From contig NW_025955005.1 of the NCBI RefSeq assembly GCF_022376445.1, forward strand, positions 62,001 to 126,000: DNA of 64,000 bases, in the 5' to 3' direction. The position numbers were made by a program, and so were the translations under genes. The notes beneath the pieces are model-generated. The model ran no database searches, was not told where the DNA came from, and worked only from the letters and a program-made list of their open reading frames with translations. This document shows positions 1 through 11,669 of the stretch, in pieces (the stretch's first letter is position 1; every line of letters starts with the position of its first letter). The stretch is from Fomitopsis serialis (Eukaryota; Basidiomycota; Agaricomycetes; Polyporales; Fomitopsidaceae).

Positions 1-463
1 TTGCGTTCAACCAATCCGCAGCGCGGCCCTCGCCAGCCTGACGCCTGAGATCTGACGAACATGCAGTCTCCGAGGGCGTGGTGCCGCTCGCTCTCGTCAG
101 GTTGTCAGGGAGCATACAGTACCCGCCCTGTGAGGCACCCGTTGCGTCGAGTCGTCGACTCGAACGACTGCGAGCTCCTGCAGACCCGGTGACGCTGATC
201 ACATGCGGCGCAGTGTGAAGACGCGTCCACATTGGGCGTTGGCGACTGGCGAGCGAAGAGACGAATCATGAACCAGCAGAGATGCTGTGCGACCATACAC
301 AGCCCAAACGGGCAGCGAGACACCAACACACCAGACGTACTGTACACGGGGACGCACGCACCGGCCCAGCATGTCCTCTATCACGTACAAACCACCTCAG
401 AGCCCCAGACCCGACGTCTTGGCCCGGCCGTCGTCCGATCGTGATCACACCCCCGGGGAATTA
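1..463. other. No gene recognised (left edge)
   Basis: Only short overlapping open frames without recognisable domains are present. This stretch is downstream of the TPX2-domain gene, which ends at 464, so it probably holds that gene's 3' UTR. I see nothing else. Confidence 0.5.
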
Positions 464-3386
464 TTACGACTTCGCCCTGCCCGTCCTCTTCGGCGCGTCC
501 GCATACCATTCCGGGACCTCGTTCGCTTTCGGCACGGCGCGCCTCCGCAGTTCTTTGATCTCCTTCTCTTCCTCGATCTCCCTCAGCCGCCGGCGCTCCT
601 CCATCTGCACCTCAATCTCCCGCTCACGCGCACGGCGCGCCTCGTCGAACCGTTCGCGCTCCTTCGCGCGGACATCCGTCGGGAACCCGACCTCCTGCGG
701 CACCACGGGCACGATGTGCTCGCGCCGCGCGGCGTGCGCGGCCTCCTGCGCGGCGTGCATCGCCTTGAAGTCGGGGATGGGCAGCTGCGCATGTGACCGC
801 GACTTGCTGTGGCCCATGCTGCCAGTACCACCGCCAGCCGACTTCTCGAAGTCGGCCTTGCGCGCTTCTATCCGCGCGTCAGAGTGGAAGTGGAACTCGA
901 TCGGCTTCGTCGGTTTCGCGGGCGGAAGCGCCGATGCCTAAATTGCGAGAAGGGGGCGCGAAGCGGGCAGGGAAGGGAGGAGGAGGGAGAACGGTGTATG
1001 AGCATTCATTCGGACCTTGTCGTTCGCACGCAAGATGCGATCGCGCGGAAACGTCTGTCAGCTCTGCAGGCCTGGAGCGCGCAAGCACCGGAGGCCTGCT
1101 GCTGCAGACGTGCAGAGATGCTAGATGCGATGCGATGAACAGCGGGACTCACCGGTCGCTCGAAGGTCGGCGTGGGCCCGTGCGCGTGTCCCCCTCCGCC
1201 GACGCTGGCGGCCGCGCTTTCCCATCCGTGGTTCGGTTCTGCTTGTGCGAGTCGCGTGAGGTGGTTGGGCCCCCTGATCTGCTCCCGCCCGCGATCGCGT
1301 CCGCCCCACTACGCGTGTCCGTCAGCTGTCTGGGCACGGCGCTCTTCCCGTCCTCTTCGGCGTTCGCTGACGATCGAGAAGTCGAAGGTCCGGACGCTGC
1401 CCTCTCCCTCGCGTTTAGACTCGCACACGCGCCGGTCTTCGCCTTCGCAGCTTGATCTGCAGACGGGTGCCGTACGTGTACGTTCGAGGGTGGAGGAGCC
1501 CGGCTTCGACTGGCACCCCGCGCGCCTGGAGCCCTTCCCCGTCCTTCCTGTGACCTCTGCGATGACGAGCTCCAGGCCCTCGCACGCGTCTCTTGCTCCG
1601 GATCGCGTTCAGTCTTGCTGCGCTTATTCTGCGAAGATGAAGCTGCCCCCGAGGAGGTAGCTGATTGCGGGCGCTTCGTCGGCGGACGTGTAGGAGAGGG
1701 CGGCCGCGCGGGTGCCCGACCCTGGCGGGGACGCGCAGGCGCCGGGGCATCTTTGGTAGGCGACAGTTGGGAGAGCGTGAGCGGCAAATCAGTGCGTCGA
1801 TCGGTATCGCGATATGCCTCCGGGGACGCGGATCGGGATACAGGCCGCTCGACCTGGCCCTGTCCCTCCGATGCATCCGTACCTACTCCCGCATCCGCAT
1901 CCGCATCTGTACCGGGCGTGTCGGGCCCGTAGGTTTTGATGTTGACGCGGTGACGGCGGGGGTGACAGTCAATTTCGTCCCCGGTGCGGGCTCGGTAGCT
2001 TGTTGGGAAGTTGAGCTGCTCATCTGTGAGGATCGTCTTCGCCACAAGCAGACTAGCCTACTTACCTCGCGAGATCATGGCTATCAGCAAGCCGGAGACC
2101 GTATGACATCAGCGTGCTAGCCAATCCCCCAACTGCACTGCTACCGCCGTCATTGCTAAGCACTTTACTCTTGTGCGCGTCGCCAGGCTTAATGGCGTTT
2201 GCTGCAGCCAATTGCTTGCTCTGCGCATTCGATGGGTTTACACGCGATCGCGCACGTGTGATCGCCGGTGCCTTCGTCGTCGTTACTGATACAGTCCTTG
2301 CGCTGACCGCCCGTGATACGCCGATTGTAGACTTCGGCACCTTCGCCTTCGTCTTCGTGATTCCGCCATGCAGCACAGTCTTAACGGAGATGCACAAAAG
2401 CATGAGAACGCCTGTGAACAACAGAACAGCATGGGTACACTACTCACCGGCTTCCGTCGCTTGACCCTGTCACTCTCACTCTTAGTGCCTTGCTTGGCCG
2501 TGGAGGCCATTGAGTTCGCACTTTCCTCCGACGTTTTGGCAGCGGCTTGATCTGGTTCTGCATGTGGCATGGGATGCTGCTCTCCTACTTTCGGCTCCGA
2601 TGGTATCGCTGATGAACAGACCAAGTATTGAGCGATCCATTCATTGGCACTCAATGGGCTTCTAGCGCGAAATAAACCCTGCACGCACCTTGCATGGTAA
2701 GTGCTTCTGCCCCTTGAACCTCATCCGTGGATGTGGATACGCTCCCAGCACGAGTCTGGGGCAGCTCGGCTGCAGCGTGTTCTGGCGTGGCTGAGAATTC
2801 GAAGGCGATGGGTGTTCGGATAACGATTCATTGAGCTGTGGACTAAGCTGACTGAGCGTCAGCGGACCCGGCGAAGCGGAACACAGTTGTTGTTGGTCGG
2901 TGCTGAGCGTAATGTCGGCGCAATCAGAAAGGCTGAAGTTATTGTGTGTGTCCAGGAGGGAATCGTTCCCTGGGCGGCGGCTGTAGGTATCTGGAAGGAT
3001 AGATCCTGCCTCGGGGCGGAGGATATATCCTCGCAAAGGGCGTCGGAGATATTCTTCGCCAGGGCGGCTCGGAAAGGTGTCGCAATAGCTGGGCGAGGGC
3101 GAGGGCGGAGCGACGACCGTACTGGCGTTGGCCGCGTACGGGTCGATCTTGGTGTTAGGTCTTGCAGAGTCAAGGGCGCGCGTGTGCGTGATTGAGTATG
3201 GCGAGGGGCCAACGGCGTGCTGAGAGTCTCGTTTGCGTTATGCAGGAAGTCCATGCTGTCCTCGTCCATGAGGAGATCATTTGAGCCCCCAACGATTGGG
3301 ATTTGGAAGGAGGATTCGGAGAAGTCTTGGTCGAGCGAAGTGTCTGAGATATCAGGAAAGTGCCGCATACTGACTTCCGCTACCAT
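464..3386 (-). CDS. TPX2 C-terminal domain protein (spindle/microtubule associated)
   Basis: The C-terminal exons carry a TPX2-type domain. It begins with KPTKPIEFHFHSDARIEARK near 900, continues with the basic, coiled-coil-prone ERERFDEARRAREREIEVQM and ends with ALRRRAVPKA-like and PEWYADAPKR sequence. In the family this helical region binds microtubules and acts in spindle assembly, so a nuclear or spindle role is inferred. The start ATG at 3384-3386 opens an exon beginning MVAEVSMRHFPDISDT. The middle of the protein is low-complexity and basic and has three copies of an LTL-x-x-L-x-P motif (for example PLTLSQLSP). Exons change frame several times. Some changes fit introns, such as the donor near 2066. 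One near 1923-1925 needs an extra base in a C run (minus strand). Exact internal exon borders are not resolved. Family assignment is firm; full structure is not. Confidence 0.7.
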
Positions 3387-5120
3387 TTTCAGCGGTGTTG
3401 CAGTGCAGTCGATATGAACGTTATTACAGAGGATCGCGAGTGGGTGTAGCACAGAGTCGGACTCGGGACAGTGGCTGCTTGAACCGTGGGAACCGCGACG
3501 CGTGCCGCGTCCGTCATTACGCACGTGACCGAGTCTTGCCCTCCGCCACCGACGCGTCGACTGACGACGACCGTGTTCGTGGCGGTCAATAACGAGTCGC
3601 TGGCCAACTAAGTTCTGAGCCATTCTTTGGTGCGTAACACAAGTGTCATATGAAATGGTATTCACCTACGTACCAGTGATAACAGCATCTCATATGCAAA
3701 CCGGGGCCCCAGTGCGGTGGGACACCTCCACTTCACGAGACACGCCGGGGACCAGTGAACATGAGAATGCCAAGGAATACGCGACCGTGTTACCCCGCAC
3801 ACATTCGCTACGCATGCCCCGATCTACCGCTCTAAAAGTCAATTCAATTCGTGAGTTCAAAGTTGGAGCGCCCGTCTTTCGACTCGCCCGCACGAATGTT
3901 CAACCTAGACAGCCAATCTATTGGTCGCAACTTGCCATCTGCCTAACATCTGCCACTATTAAGGAACCTCCCTGCGTGACAGACAGGCACGAATAAAGTT
4001 TGTGGTGCGGGATCTCTGCCAAATCTCATTACTTACGACTAGCTATGACAGGATCCCCCTATCTACAACCCCTGCCGTACAACCGTCCACGATCCCTATA
4101 CGCCCGAGTCTTCTGCTCCAGTTGGGCGACTACGCAGCGCTACAACCTCTGTTAGGAAGGTATGCGTCTTGCGGATTATCCACTATCCCGCTGTGTACAC
4201 GGTCTGCCATCCCGACTCGCCCGCTGTCACGTCCTCGGAGGTATGCAGTCTTACATCTCGTCCTTTAACGCTCTACACTCATATGGTTAGTATGGCTCCA
4301 CTAATACAAACCCAGCTGTGACCTGTGCCACAGTCCTCATTCACCTAGGCCTGTGCACCCTTGGCTACTCCTAAATGCCACGTCTCTTGCGTTCGGCCGG
4401 CCTCGTCAGCGTCACGCGTGCTCTACGTCCGCAGAGTACCAAGCCGACCATTGGTAGGCCCTTTGGGAGGCACACGAACTTCCGACATCATCGGCCCACT
4501 GCTTCTTTACGTACCCTTGCCGAACGATCGTGCGGGCGACCTCTAGGGATCTCTCCCGCTCCCTCGTGCGGCCCAACCCTTGGTTCCTCCTGGACGGCCC
4601 GCGGCACTGGAGTCTCAGCTAGTCCCAGCCGCTCAGGACGGCCCACCGATCTGGAAAGCCGGCATCAAGATGCAGCTTCTAGGCTCCATCAAAATCTCCC
4701 CCACTAAATGTCCGACTCTCGTTCCCGAGTGGAGAATAGTGACAGTGACTTCTGTGCTGCATTTGTCATGTTGTCAGACGACCGACCACTGAGCAGCGAC
4801 CGTGCGGACTTGACGCGCTCGCAAGGCCGAACATTCCGTCGCTCTCGAGTCGGACATGACCAAGCATGTATAATTAGCGGACGACGTGGCGGGCTTTGTA
4901 CATGCAGACATACGTACGGGAAGATGACACAGATCTCACGAGGGGCCGAATGACTCCTTGCGCAACTCGCGTGGTAGGCTAGATGACGCTGAGAAAGCTC
5001 CGCCCACTGTCGGGAAAGACATAACTCAATCCATTTGTACTAGCACGGAACGACCTGGCTGCGGGACCCTACCACGACACTGCCCCGTAAGTACGCGTTA
5101 CGGTGGTTCTGGCACACGCA
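3387..5120. other. Intergenic, no gene recognised
   Basis: About 1.7 kb between the 5' end of the TPX2-domain gene and the 3' end of syo1. It probably holds the TPX2 gene promoter. Open frames are short and read as noise on both strands. At 4060-4270 two blocks look weakly alike (both with a GGTATGC..GTCTT core), possibly an old diverged tandem repeat. Confidence 0.5.
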
Positions 5121-7715
5121 TCAAACGCCCAAACTCCTGCGGTATTCGATGAAGGCGACGAGGTTGTCGCGGACTTCCTCACCCCGTACCCTAAGCTCCC
5201 GCTCCTTCTTCCTATCGATGCCGCGTACCGCCTTGCGCACACCCTCCACACTCCCGACGAGCGCGTCAAGGAACCGCCCCTGCCTGAAGTTTGTGTCATA
5301 CGGCAGCGTCTCGTCCGAGTAGATGTCGATGAGCGCCGAGACAGCCTGGAGTAACGGCTCCCTCGGGGTCGGCGTACGGCGAAGGTGGGAGTAGCGAGAG
5401 CAAGTACGTCGCTATTACCTGCGAGGCGCGCAGAAACATATCAAATTAACTAACGGCACACGCTGCGAGAAATAGGTACACACCCTGTTCGCGTCGACAG
5501 ACCCTGGATGTTGCGCGAGACACTCTAGTGTGCCAATGCACTTCACCTTGACGCCCTCGTCGGTCGCAGCGTCACACAGCTGCATCAGCACCTTGACGTG
5601 CGCCTCGTCTGGCACAAGCAGCCTTTCCAAACTTCTGCCACGCCCCAGAGCACGCCGACGCCGATTTCCCACGTCGCACGCCGCCGCTCCTGGCCGGGGT
5701 TGTCGATGTCGGTCCCTACCGCACCGAGTGCTTGCCACACCGAGTCCCAGATCCTCCGCCCACTATCTGGATCGGCACGTGGTGCATCGATCTTGGCACC
5801 GCGGAAGGACAAGAATATGTTGTTGAGACACTCAAGGGCGCTGACATGGATCGCACTGAGCGCTGACGTTGTCGGCGGATGGGGTGAAGGGCCGTTGAGT
5901 GGGGGGAAAGAGAGTGGTGTCGGCTGAATTAGTGTGAGGAGGGGGGCAACTAGCGTTTGGAAGATTGTCGCATTAGAGCCGCTCTGTTGTTTCACAGCTG
6001 CTTCGTTGTCGGGCGCCATGTCGACTTCGGGCTCGTCGTCCATGTCTTCATCTACAGGCAGACACAATAGGTTAGCAGGGAACGACGAGCGGTGAAACGC
6101 CGGCAAATCGATGCCTTCAGTGCCTAGAAGGATCGATAGACGACTGACCTTCGTGCGCCTCGTCGCCGTCTGCGTCGGTTGCTTCACCATCCGCATCTTG
6201 TACGTCAAAGTCAGGCTCTGGCAGCGTCGCACAGACACCTGTGAGGATCTCGAGCGCCAGCTGCACCGTACGCAGTTTATGTTCTAAACGCTCGAGCTCG
6301 AGTCCCGAGGGCGTCTTGTGGTCAGACTTGGGTGTGTGTTTTAGCGATAGTTTCTCCAGTGCGGGGATAGCGTCCTAGATGTAACACGCGTGTCAGACCA
6401 GGACGTCAACGGGTTAGCAAGCTGGTAGTAAAAACGGACTTCTTTAGCAATATGCTCCTGCGCGTGCTGTGACGCCTCGACCAGTGAGATTAAGGATAAG
6501 ACGGGTTCCAGGGTTGGCATAACAATGTCACGGTCAACATCCACTGTTGCGGCAACCGAAGGAGGCGGGATCGGGGAAACATTCCTCAGAATTCCTATCA
6601 AAATGTTCAGACCATATACGATCACCAGCAGCGCTCAGTGCTTACCACAGCACAAGACTTGGAGCGCGAGACCTCGGTTATCGGCAACCTCCTTGTTCTT
6701 TCCATTTGCTTGAGGAAGTCCCTCTCTGGACTGGACTATGGAGAGAACACAGGCAGAGTAAGGGGCATTTGACCGGACCTCTTCGATGGCCGGTGGGTTT
6801 TCGTCAGTGAGGACATACAGGCATTGAGCTTGCGAACTGAGGTGAGACGTAGTTCGTCAGACAAATAGCACAGCCACTAACCTGCGGATGTGACAGTTGA
6901 GATGGGTAGCCTTTCCCTTGACGCCAAGAACGACATGAGGAACGGAACCAAGGATATTTGGTTGATAGCGTTCATGGCCTTGTTCGAAGTCTCTCTAATC
7001 TTTCTTAGTTGCCGTACGCAGATTCCTATAAATGTCAACTTACGACAGACACCATAAAATGGTGATGACGTTGTCCGCGAATTCGTACACGAGCTTCTGC
7101 GCATTCTCCGGCGCAGTCTTAGGGTTCTCCAGGTATTCAGATAGTGTCGTTGAGATCTAACTTGAGATAAGAATAAGACTAGTCAGAAGGAGAACTGATA
7201 TGACCTTAGGGATGAAGGATTTGAGGGGTGTAAGAATGTTCTTGTTGTACATTTCCGCACATATGTCAAACCCGCCGTCGATGCATAGGTTCCTGCATTG
7301 CGACATCAACAGACATTGATATGGATATCTTGTTAGGTGGGGAGGATGCGTACCGTAATGACCCAGCAGCTTCCACCACCACTTCCTCTTCACTGTCTGA
7401 AAGTCGGTTGATCAGCGCCCCTACGGCGTTCTTTCCTTGGAGCAGTCGTCGAGTAGACGGATCGTTTTGTATGAGGTTAGACACTGCAACGCATGCCCAT
7501 TTGCGTTCTGCAGGATCTACGCTTTCCATCTATAAATTCGTGAGTTCTATCCCAAGAGAAACCGCGAAGTGACTGACCTTCTGCAAGATTGGAAGAATAG
7601 CCTCTTTCCTGGACGAAGACGACGATGCCGCCTCCAACCCCTTTGGTAGATGCGAGTCAGGTACGCGCACGGGATTATGCCGCCTCATCTGACGCTTTTT
7701 CTGAGATTTCCCCAT
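5121..7715 (-). CDS. syo1: Syo1/HEATR3-like symportin, ARM/HEAT-repeat ribosomal protein import adaptor
   Basis: The start at 7713-7715 gives MGKSQKKRQMRRHNPVRVPD, the basic N-terminus typical of fungal Syo1. It is followed by alpha-helical repeats, for example WACVAVSNLIQND and LINRLSDSEEEVVVEAAGSL, which match ARM/HEAT repeat grammar. An acidic stretch (DEDMDDEPEVDMAPDNE) sits in the middle. The C-terminal exon contains YDTNFRQGRFLDAL and ends RDNLVAFIEYRRSLGV-stop at 5121-5123, close to the conserved Syo1 C-terminus. Syo1 co-imports the 5S RNP proteins uL18 and uL5 into the nucleus with a karyopherin; that role is from family knowledge. Introns are short; at least five exons are visible. 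It shares a 456-base divergent promoter with fip1. Confidence 0.85.
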
Positions 7716-8171
7716 GTCTCTGTGCGATGTCCAGTAGCGGAGCCGTATGGGTGTAGATGTAACCGCGGCAGAGTTTGGTTGCACTAGATTCGTCCGGCGG
7801 ATTTGGTACGTTCTGTACGGACGGTGCTGTCGCGGTCGTAGGCAGAGCAGCACTCAGTATGTAGAGAGCAGGTCGCCTCGCACACTCCGCGAGGACTCCG
7901 GGCGATCGAGGTGCGACACTCGCGATCGGGGAATTTTGAGCAGACATCGCCACGTGACCGCACCCTTCCGTGTCCGTGTTTGGCGCCCGAGTTCAGTTGC
8001 GGGTGTACGTCGGGCGCTTGCCGACGTCGACGCTGCAGTCGTCGCATCTGCGCCAGCGCGAAGGCAACTCAAGTGAGGCGGCAAGCATCCGACCTAAGAC
8101 TCATATTTCTGTCAACTACGCGCGTATAGGAAAGAGCTGCTCGGATCTCTCGAAGATAGTTCACTTTCAAC
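7716..8171. promoter_or_regulatory. Divergent promoter region between syo1 and fip1
   Basis: 456 bases separate the two start codons. Any regulation in common to both genes must lie here. No clear TATA box was seen; the region is GC-rich with CpGs, as is usual for housekeeping promoters. Confidence 0.5.
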
Positions 8172-10541
8172 ATGGATTCAGACGACGACGCCTTTCTTTA
8201 CGGCGAGTCCAAGGAAGTCGCGGAAACAGCACAACCGCCCGTGGAAACATCTGGTAAGGGTTGCGGTATCATTGGACGAATATGGCCGAGTAACACATCT
8301 TGTATATCTTTCCGTTGCAATCGAATGTCTTTTGCAACAACGCGTAACGCGCGCAGAGCCACAGCCGTGAGTCTATGATTGCCTGAGAGTGGAACGACCT
8401 TAACCACGTACGCGCCAGAATATCTCTTGAGCAGACACAGTCCGTTTCGCAAGGCCTAGTGGCCACCCTTGAAGCTGAAGCTGCGGGGTCAGAAAATGCA
8501 GATGGTACGCCTGAGGCTCCGGAACCTAAGGAGGAAGAGGAGCCCGAGACTGGCGGAGGTGGAGAAGAGGAGGAGGAAGAGGAAGAGAGCGATGACGTGC
8601 GTTACATCCTCTACTCGTGGCTTTACCGTTCTTATGATGTTCCCCAGGACATTGAGATCATTATGGACCAACCTTCACGGTCTCTGGATCTCAGGTGAGT
8701 CGATCATGAGACTGAAATAGCGTATGTTCAAACGGACTCCATTGTCCACTCATGAAGGCAGCAAAATGGAAGGCCACCACCAAATAGAACAGCAAGTACA
8801 AGTACACCTGTCCGACGTACGTACACTGACCAAAGCCTCTTGCCCCAACCCACTAATGCCAGTCACAGATGCGCCACCGCCGTCACTCACAACGGAGTAC
8901 ACTCCACGGGAACGAGGGTCCCTAACCAAACTCCCCACTCCTCAACCATCATCTGCGCAGTCACCACGACCGAGTCAAGGCCAGGCTGGCCCCGCCGGTT
9001 CCCAAAACACCGCAGATGGACAGCAACAAGCTGACGGCTCTGGCCCGGACCCCTCGACACTCCCCGTTGCTACAGCACCTCCCTCGCACCCTTCCATCAA
9101 CCCCGCTATCCCGGGTACACTTGACGGACGATCCATACTGGAGGTTGACCTTGCCGCGCTTGCAGACAAACCATGGCGAAGGCCGGGTTCTGATCTCAGC
9201 GACTGGTTCAACTATGGCTTCGATGAAATCTCGTGGGAGGCTTATTGCTTCAGAAGGCGGGAGCTGGGAGAGGTTGCGAGCGTGCTCAAGAATAATGTCC
9301 TGGTAGGTCATCCACTGGTTACCCGTCAATACGTGTACCGATTGTGCGTTACAGAACTTCGCCGGCATGCCCGAGGATCAACTCAGCAACCTTCCGCCCG
9401 AGATCCGCACCATGGTCATCGCAGGGTCGACCGCAATGATGAATGGCGGGGAGGCGGCGGCCCCGGTGGTATGATGCCTTCCGGAGGTATGAACATGAAC
9501 GGGAACCCCATGATGGGCCAGATGATGAACATGCCCATGATGAATCCCATGATGCAGGACATGGGCATGGGCATGGGAGAGATGGGCATGGGTATGGGTG
9601 GCGGGCCTGGTATGCAGATGGGCATGGGTGGTGGTGGCGGTGGACCTGGCATGCAGATGGGCATGATGCAGGGAGAGGGCGCGGGTGCTGGTGGGATGGG
9701 CGGCGGCACAGGTCCTGGAGCGCAGTCTGGATCTGGCGGGCAACCGAACCCAGAGGGCGGGATGGGGATGGGCGAAGGCTTCGGACCTGGTGCCAGTGGT
9801 CCTGGCCAAGGTCAAGGTCAAGGCATGATGGGTATGGGCGGCGGTGACTTCAGCATGCAGGTGCGCTCAATGCATTACGACCGCGCGACGGGTTTCTGAC
9901 GACGAGGCTCGCTTGCGTTCCTTGGTCTTCACTTCGTCCTGGTATGTCGGTCCTCTTCTATCTAGCAGGACCCGAGCAGCATGGGCCAGCAAATGGGTCA
10001 ACAACCCGGCCAGCAGATGTTCGGTGGGGCGGAAGGCACCCACACCCCCGCTCCCACCAGCACTCCAACCCCCACACGCGGTGGCGGCCCCATGCCAGGT
10101 CAATTCCGCGGGCGTGGAATGCCGCCTACGATGTCCGCACGCGGACGAGCAGCCTACGCACCTCGCGGCCGCGGTGCGTTTCACCCTTCGTACCCTCCTG
10201 CCATATCTCACTGTGCTTCATCACGAACAGTTCCTGCACGGCCTGCATCGCCGTTACCTCCGAATGTCCCCACCGGTCCACGCAACAAGACGAAGTACAG
10301 GGACATCGACGGGAGCGCCCAGCCGTGGACGGCCTGGATTATGGCGGCGGCGGGGGCGGCAGCAGTAGGGAAGATAGAGGGGAGAGGAGCCGGGGAACCC
10401 CAGATGATGAGAGAAGCAGCAGCAGGTGCGTGCAGATAGGATTTGCGGCGAACTTCTGCTCGGTGCTTATGGATATTCGTGTGCAGGAAGCGGAGAAGTT
10501 CCCCTGGACTGGACGATCGTAGGGAATCCAAACGGCGATAG
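8172..10541 (+). CDS. fip1: FIP1-like pre-mRNA polyadenylation factor
   Basis: It starts MDSDDDAFLYGESKEV, followed by a Glu-rich stretch and an IEIIMDQPSRSLDLR segment. The diagnostic Fip1 motif is PGSDLSDWFNYGFDEISW near 9185-9235, followed by WEAYCFRR. A later exon has GMPEDQLSNLPPEIR and then a long Met/Gly tract. The last exon pair is joined by an intron at about 10426-10488 and gives a basic end RKRRSSPGLDDRRESKRR-stop (10539-10541). Fip1 tethers poly(A) polymerase to the cleavage and polyadenylation factor in the nucleus (family knowledge). Two breaks need one extra base each: the G run at 9448-9451 and the C run at 10318-10320. Both restore conserved sequence and look like consensus errors. 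Confidence 0.88.
9460..9880 (+). repeat. Met/Gly-rich low-complexity tract inside fip1
   Basis: Imperfect ATGGGC/ATGATG-type repeats encode runs such as MGMGMGEMGMGMGGG and later Gly/Gln-rich blocks. It is part of the disordered C-terminal half of FIP1. Repeat tracts like this are prone to length change and misassembly. Confidence 0.75.
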
Positions 10542-10833
10542 CCTCATTCCACTCTTGTCCTCTCTTGTGCGCAATGTTCTCTTTGTATCATCTCCCTCCT
10601 CAATAGCGACTATCTTTGGCTGTACCATGGTCTGAATCCGGCGCGACTCTCCGAGGTGGGCTATCTTAACGCAGTGACCTCTTTTAGTATAAGTGCATTG
10701 ATCATACAAGGTGGTACAGATTACTTCATCTCCGTCGTCCGTCCGGAATAATAGAAAATAAACTACGGTAAAGCACATGCCGAACGCCGACCTGTGTGTA
10801 AAGAAGGAAGTCCGACTTCCCCGAGTGGTATGT

Positions 10834-11669
10834 TCAGTGCCGCATGCCCACAGGCGGTACCGGGGACGCAGGTATGGGCGGCAACGGCGACATAGCGACC
10901 GGTCGCTTCCATATCACCACCGGTGGTTTCGAGGGAAGGGCGAGTGTGGGGTAATGCTGGGCATTGTTTCCGCCTTGTGCGGGCACGATTTTGTTCTGCC
11001 CTGGGATTCCCTGCCGCGATCTGTAACTAGAGGGCGGAGCTTTGGGAGCTTCACCACGCGCCATTAATATGGCTGTGTTCGACGAACTCAATGGCAAACG
11101 ATGCTACATACACAACGCAGGGTCATCCGGATCCTTCACCCCGATCAGCCGCAATGGTACTGTGCCTCCTGTAACGAATTGAAACAGTCTGATGAGGGAG
11201 GTGATGAATTTCGTCTGGTCTCGGGCATTGTCCGCTTGCCAACGGTATGTTGTGGCGCTAGGTGTGATCTCAAACACCAACGACTGTTTCATCCATGGAT
11301 TGTTGAGACGCTCGGACGGAAGGGAGGTGGGCGGACTTACGTTCACTACTTCAACTTCACGCAGTTCCTCCATCCTCCACGTCTTTCCGACGGAGAACGC
11401 ACCGTTACAGTTGAATTTCGCCTTGTGAATAAAGCCAGATCCATCGCTCGCCTCTGTGATCCTGATCAGTGAAGGTTTGACAGGGATAGCAATCAGGACG
11501 TACGAGACAAAACGACGTATCTTGATTTCTTGCCTCTGCCATCCTGCGCTGCCTCCCATATTTTGATATGGGCGACATAGTGCTCCTCATACGGATGGCC
11601 GGACGAGTTCAGCTTCACGAACATCGTTGACTCGAGTCTCTGCCGCACGCTGTCGGTGTTGATCCCCAT
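10834..11669 (-). CDS. Small protein made of an exocyst Sec3-type PIP2-binding PH domain
   Basis: The start at 11667-11669 gives MGINTDSVRQRLESTMFVKL. Spliced exons then give VAHIKIWEAAQDGRGKKSRY, FIHKAKFNCNGAFSVGKTWR, MEELREVEVVN and TYRWQADNARDQTKFITSLI, the pattern of the Sec3 N-terminal PH domain that binds PI(4,5)P2 and Rho GTPases. Introns run from donors near 11503 and just after the EVEVVN segment. A 40-base intron with a GTATGT donor bypasses the in-frame stop at 11104-11106, so the frame continues to a Pro-rich end at 10834. The predicted protein is only about 200 residues. Full Sec3 is over 1000, and fip1 ending at 10541 on the other strand leaves no room for the exocyst body. Function as a membrane-targeting module is inferred. 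Confidence 0.7.

Noticed and set aside
9378..9821. His/Ala/Thr-rich frames antisense to fip1
   Set aside because: They are the reverse of Met/Gly repeats and carry no independent evidence.
11104..11106. Stop codon at 11104-11106 as the end of the Sec3-type gene
   Set aside because: A GTATGT donor just upstream and an ACAG acceptor near 11080 skip it and keep an open Pro-rich frame. The longer model is preferred, but not proven.
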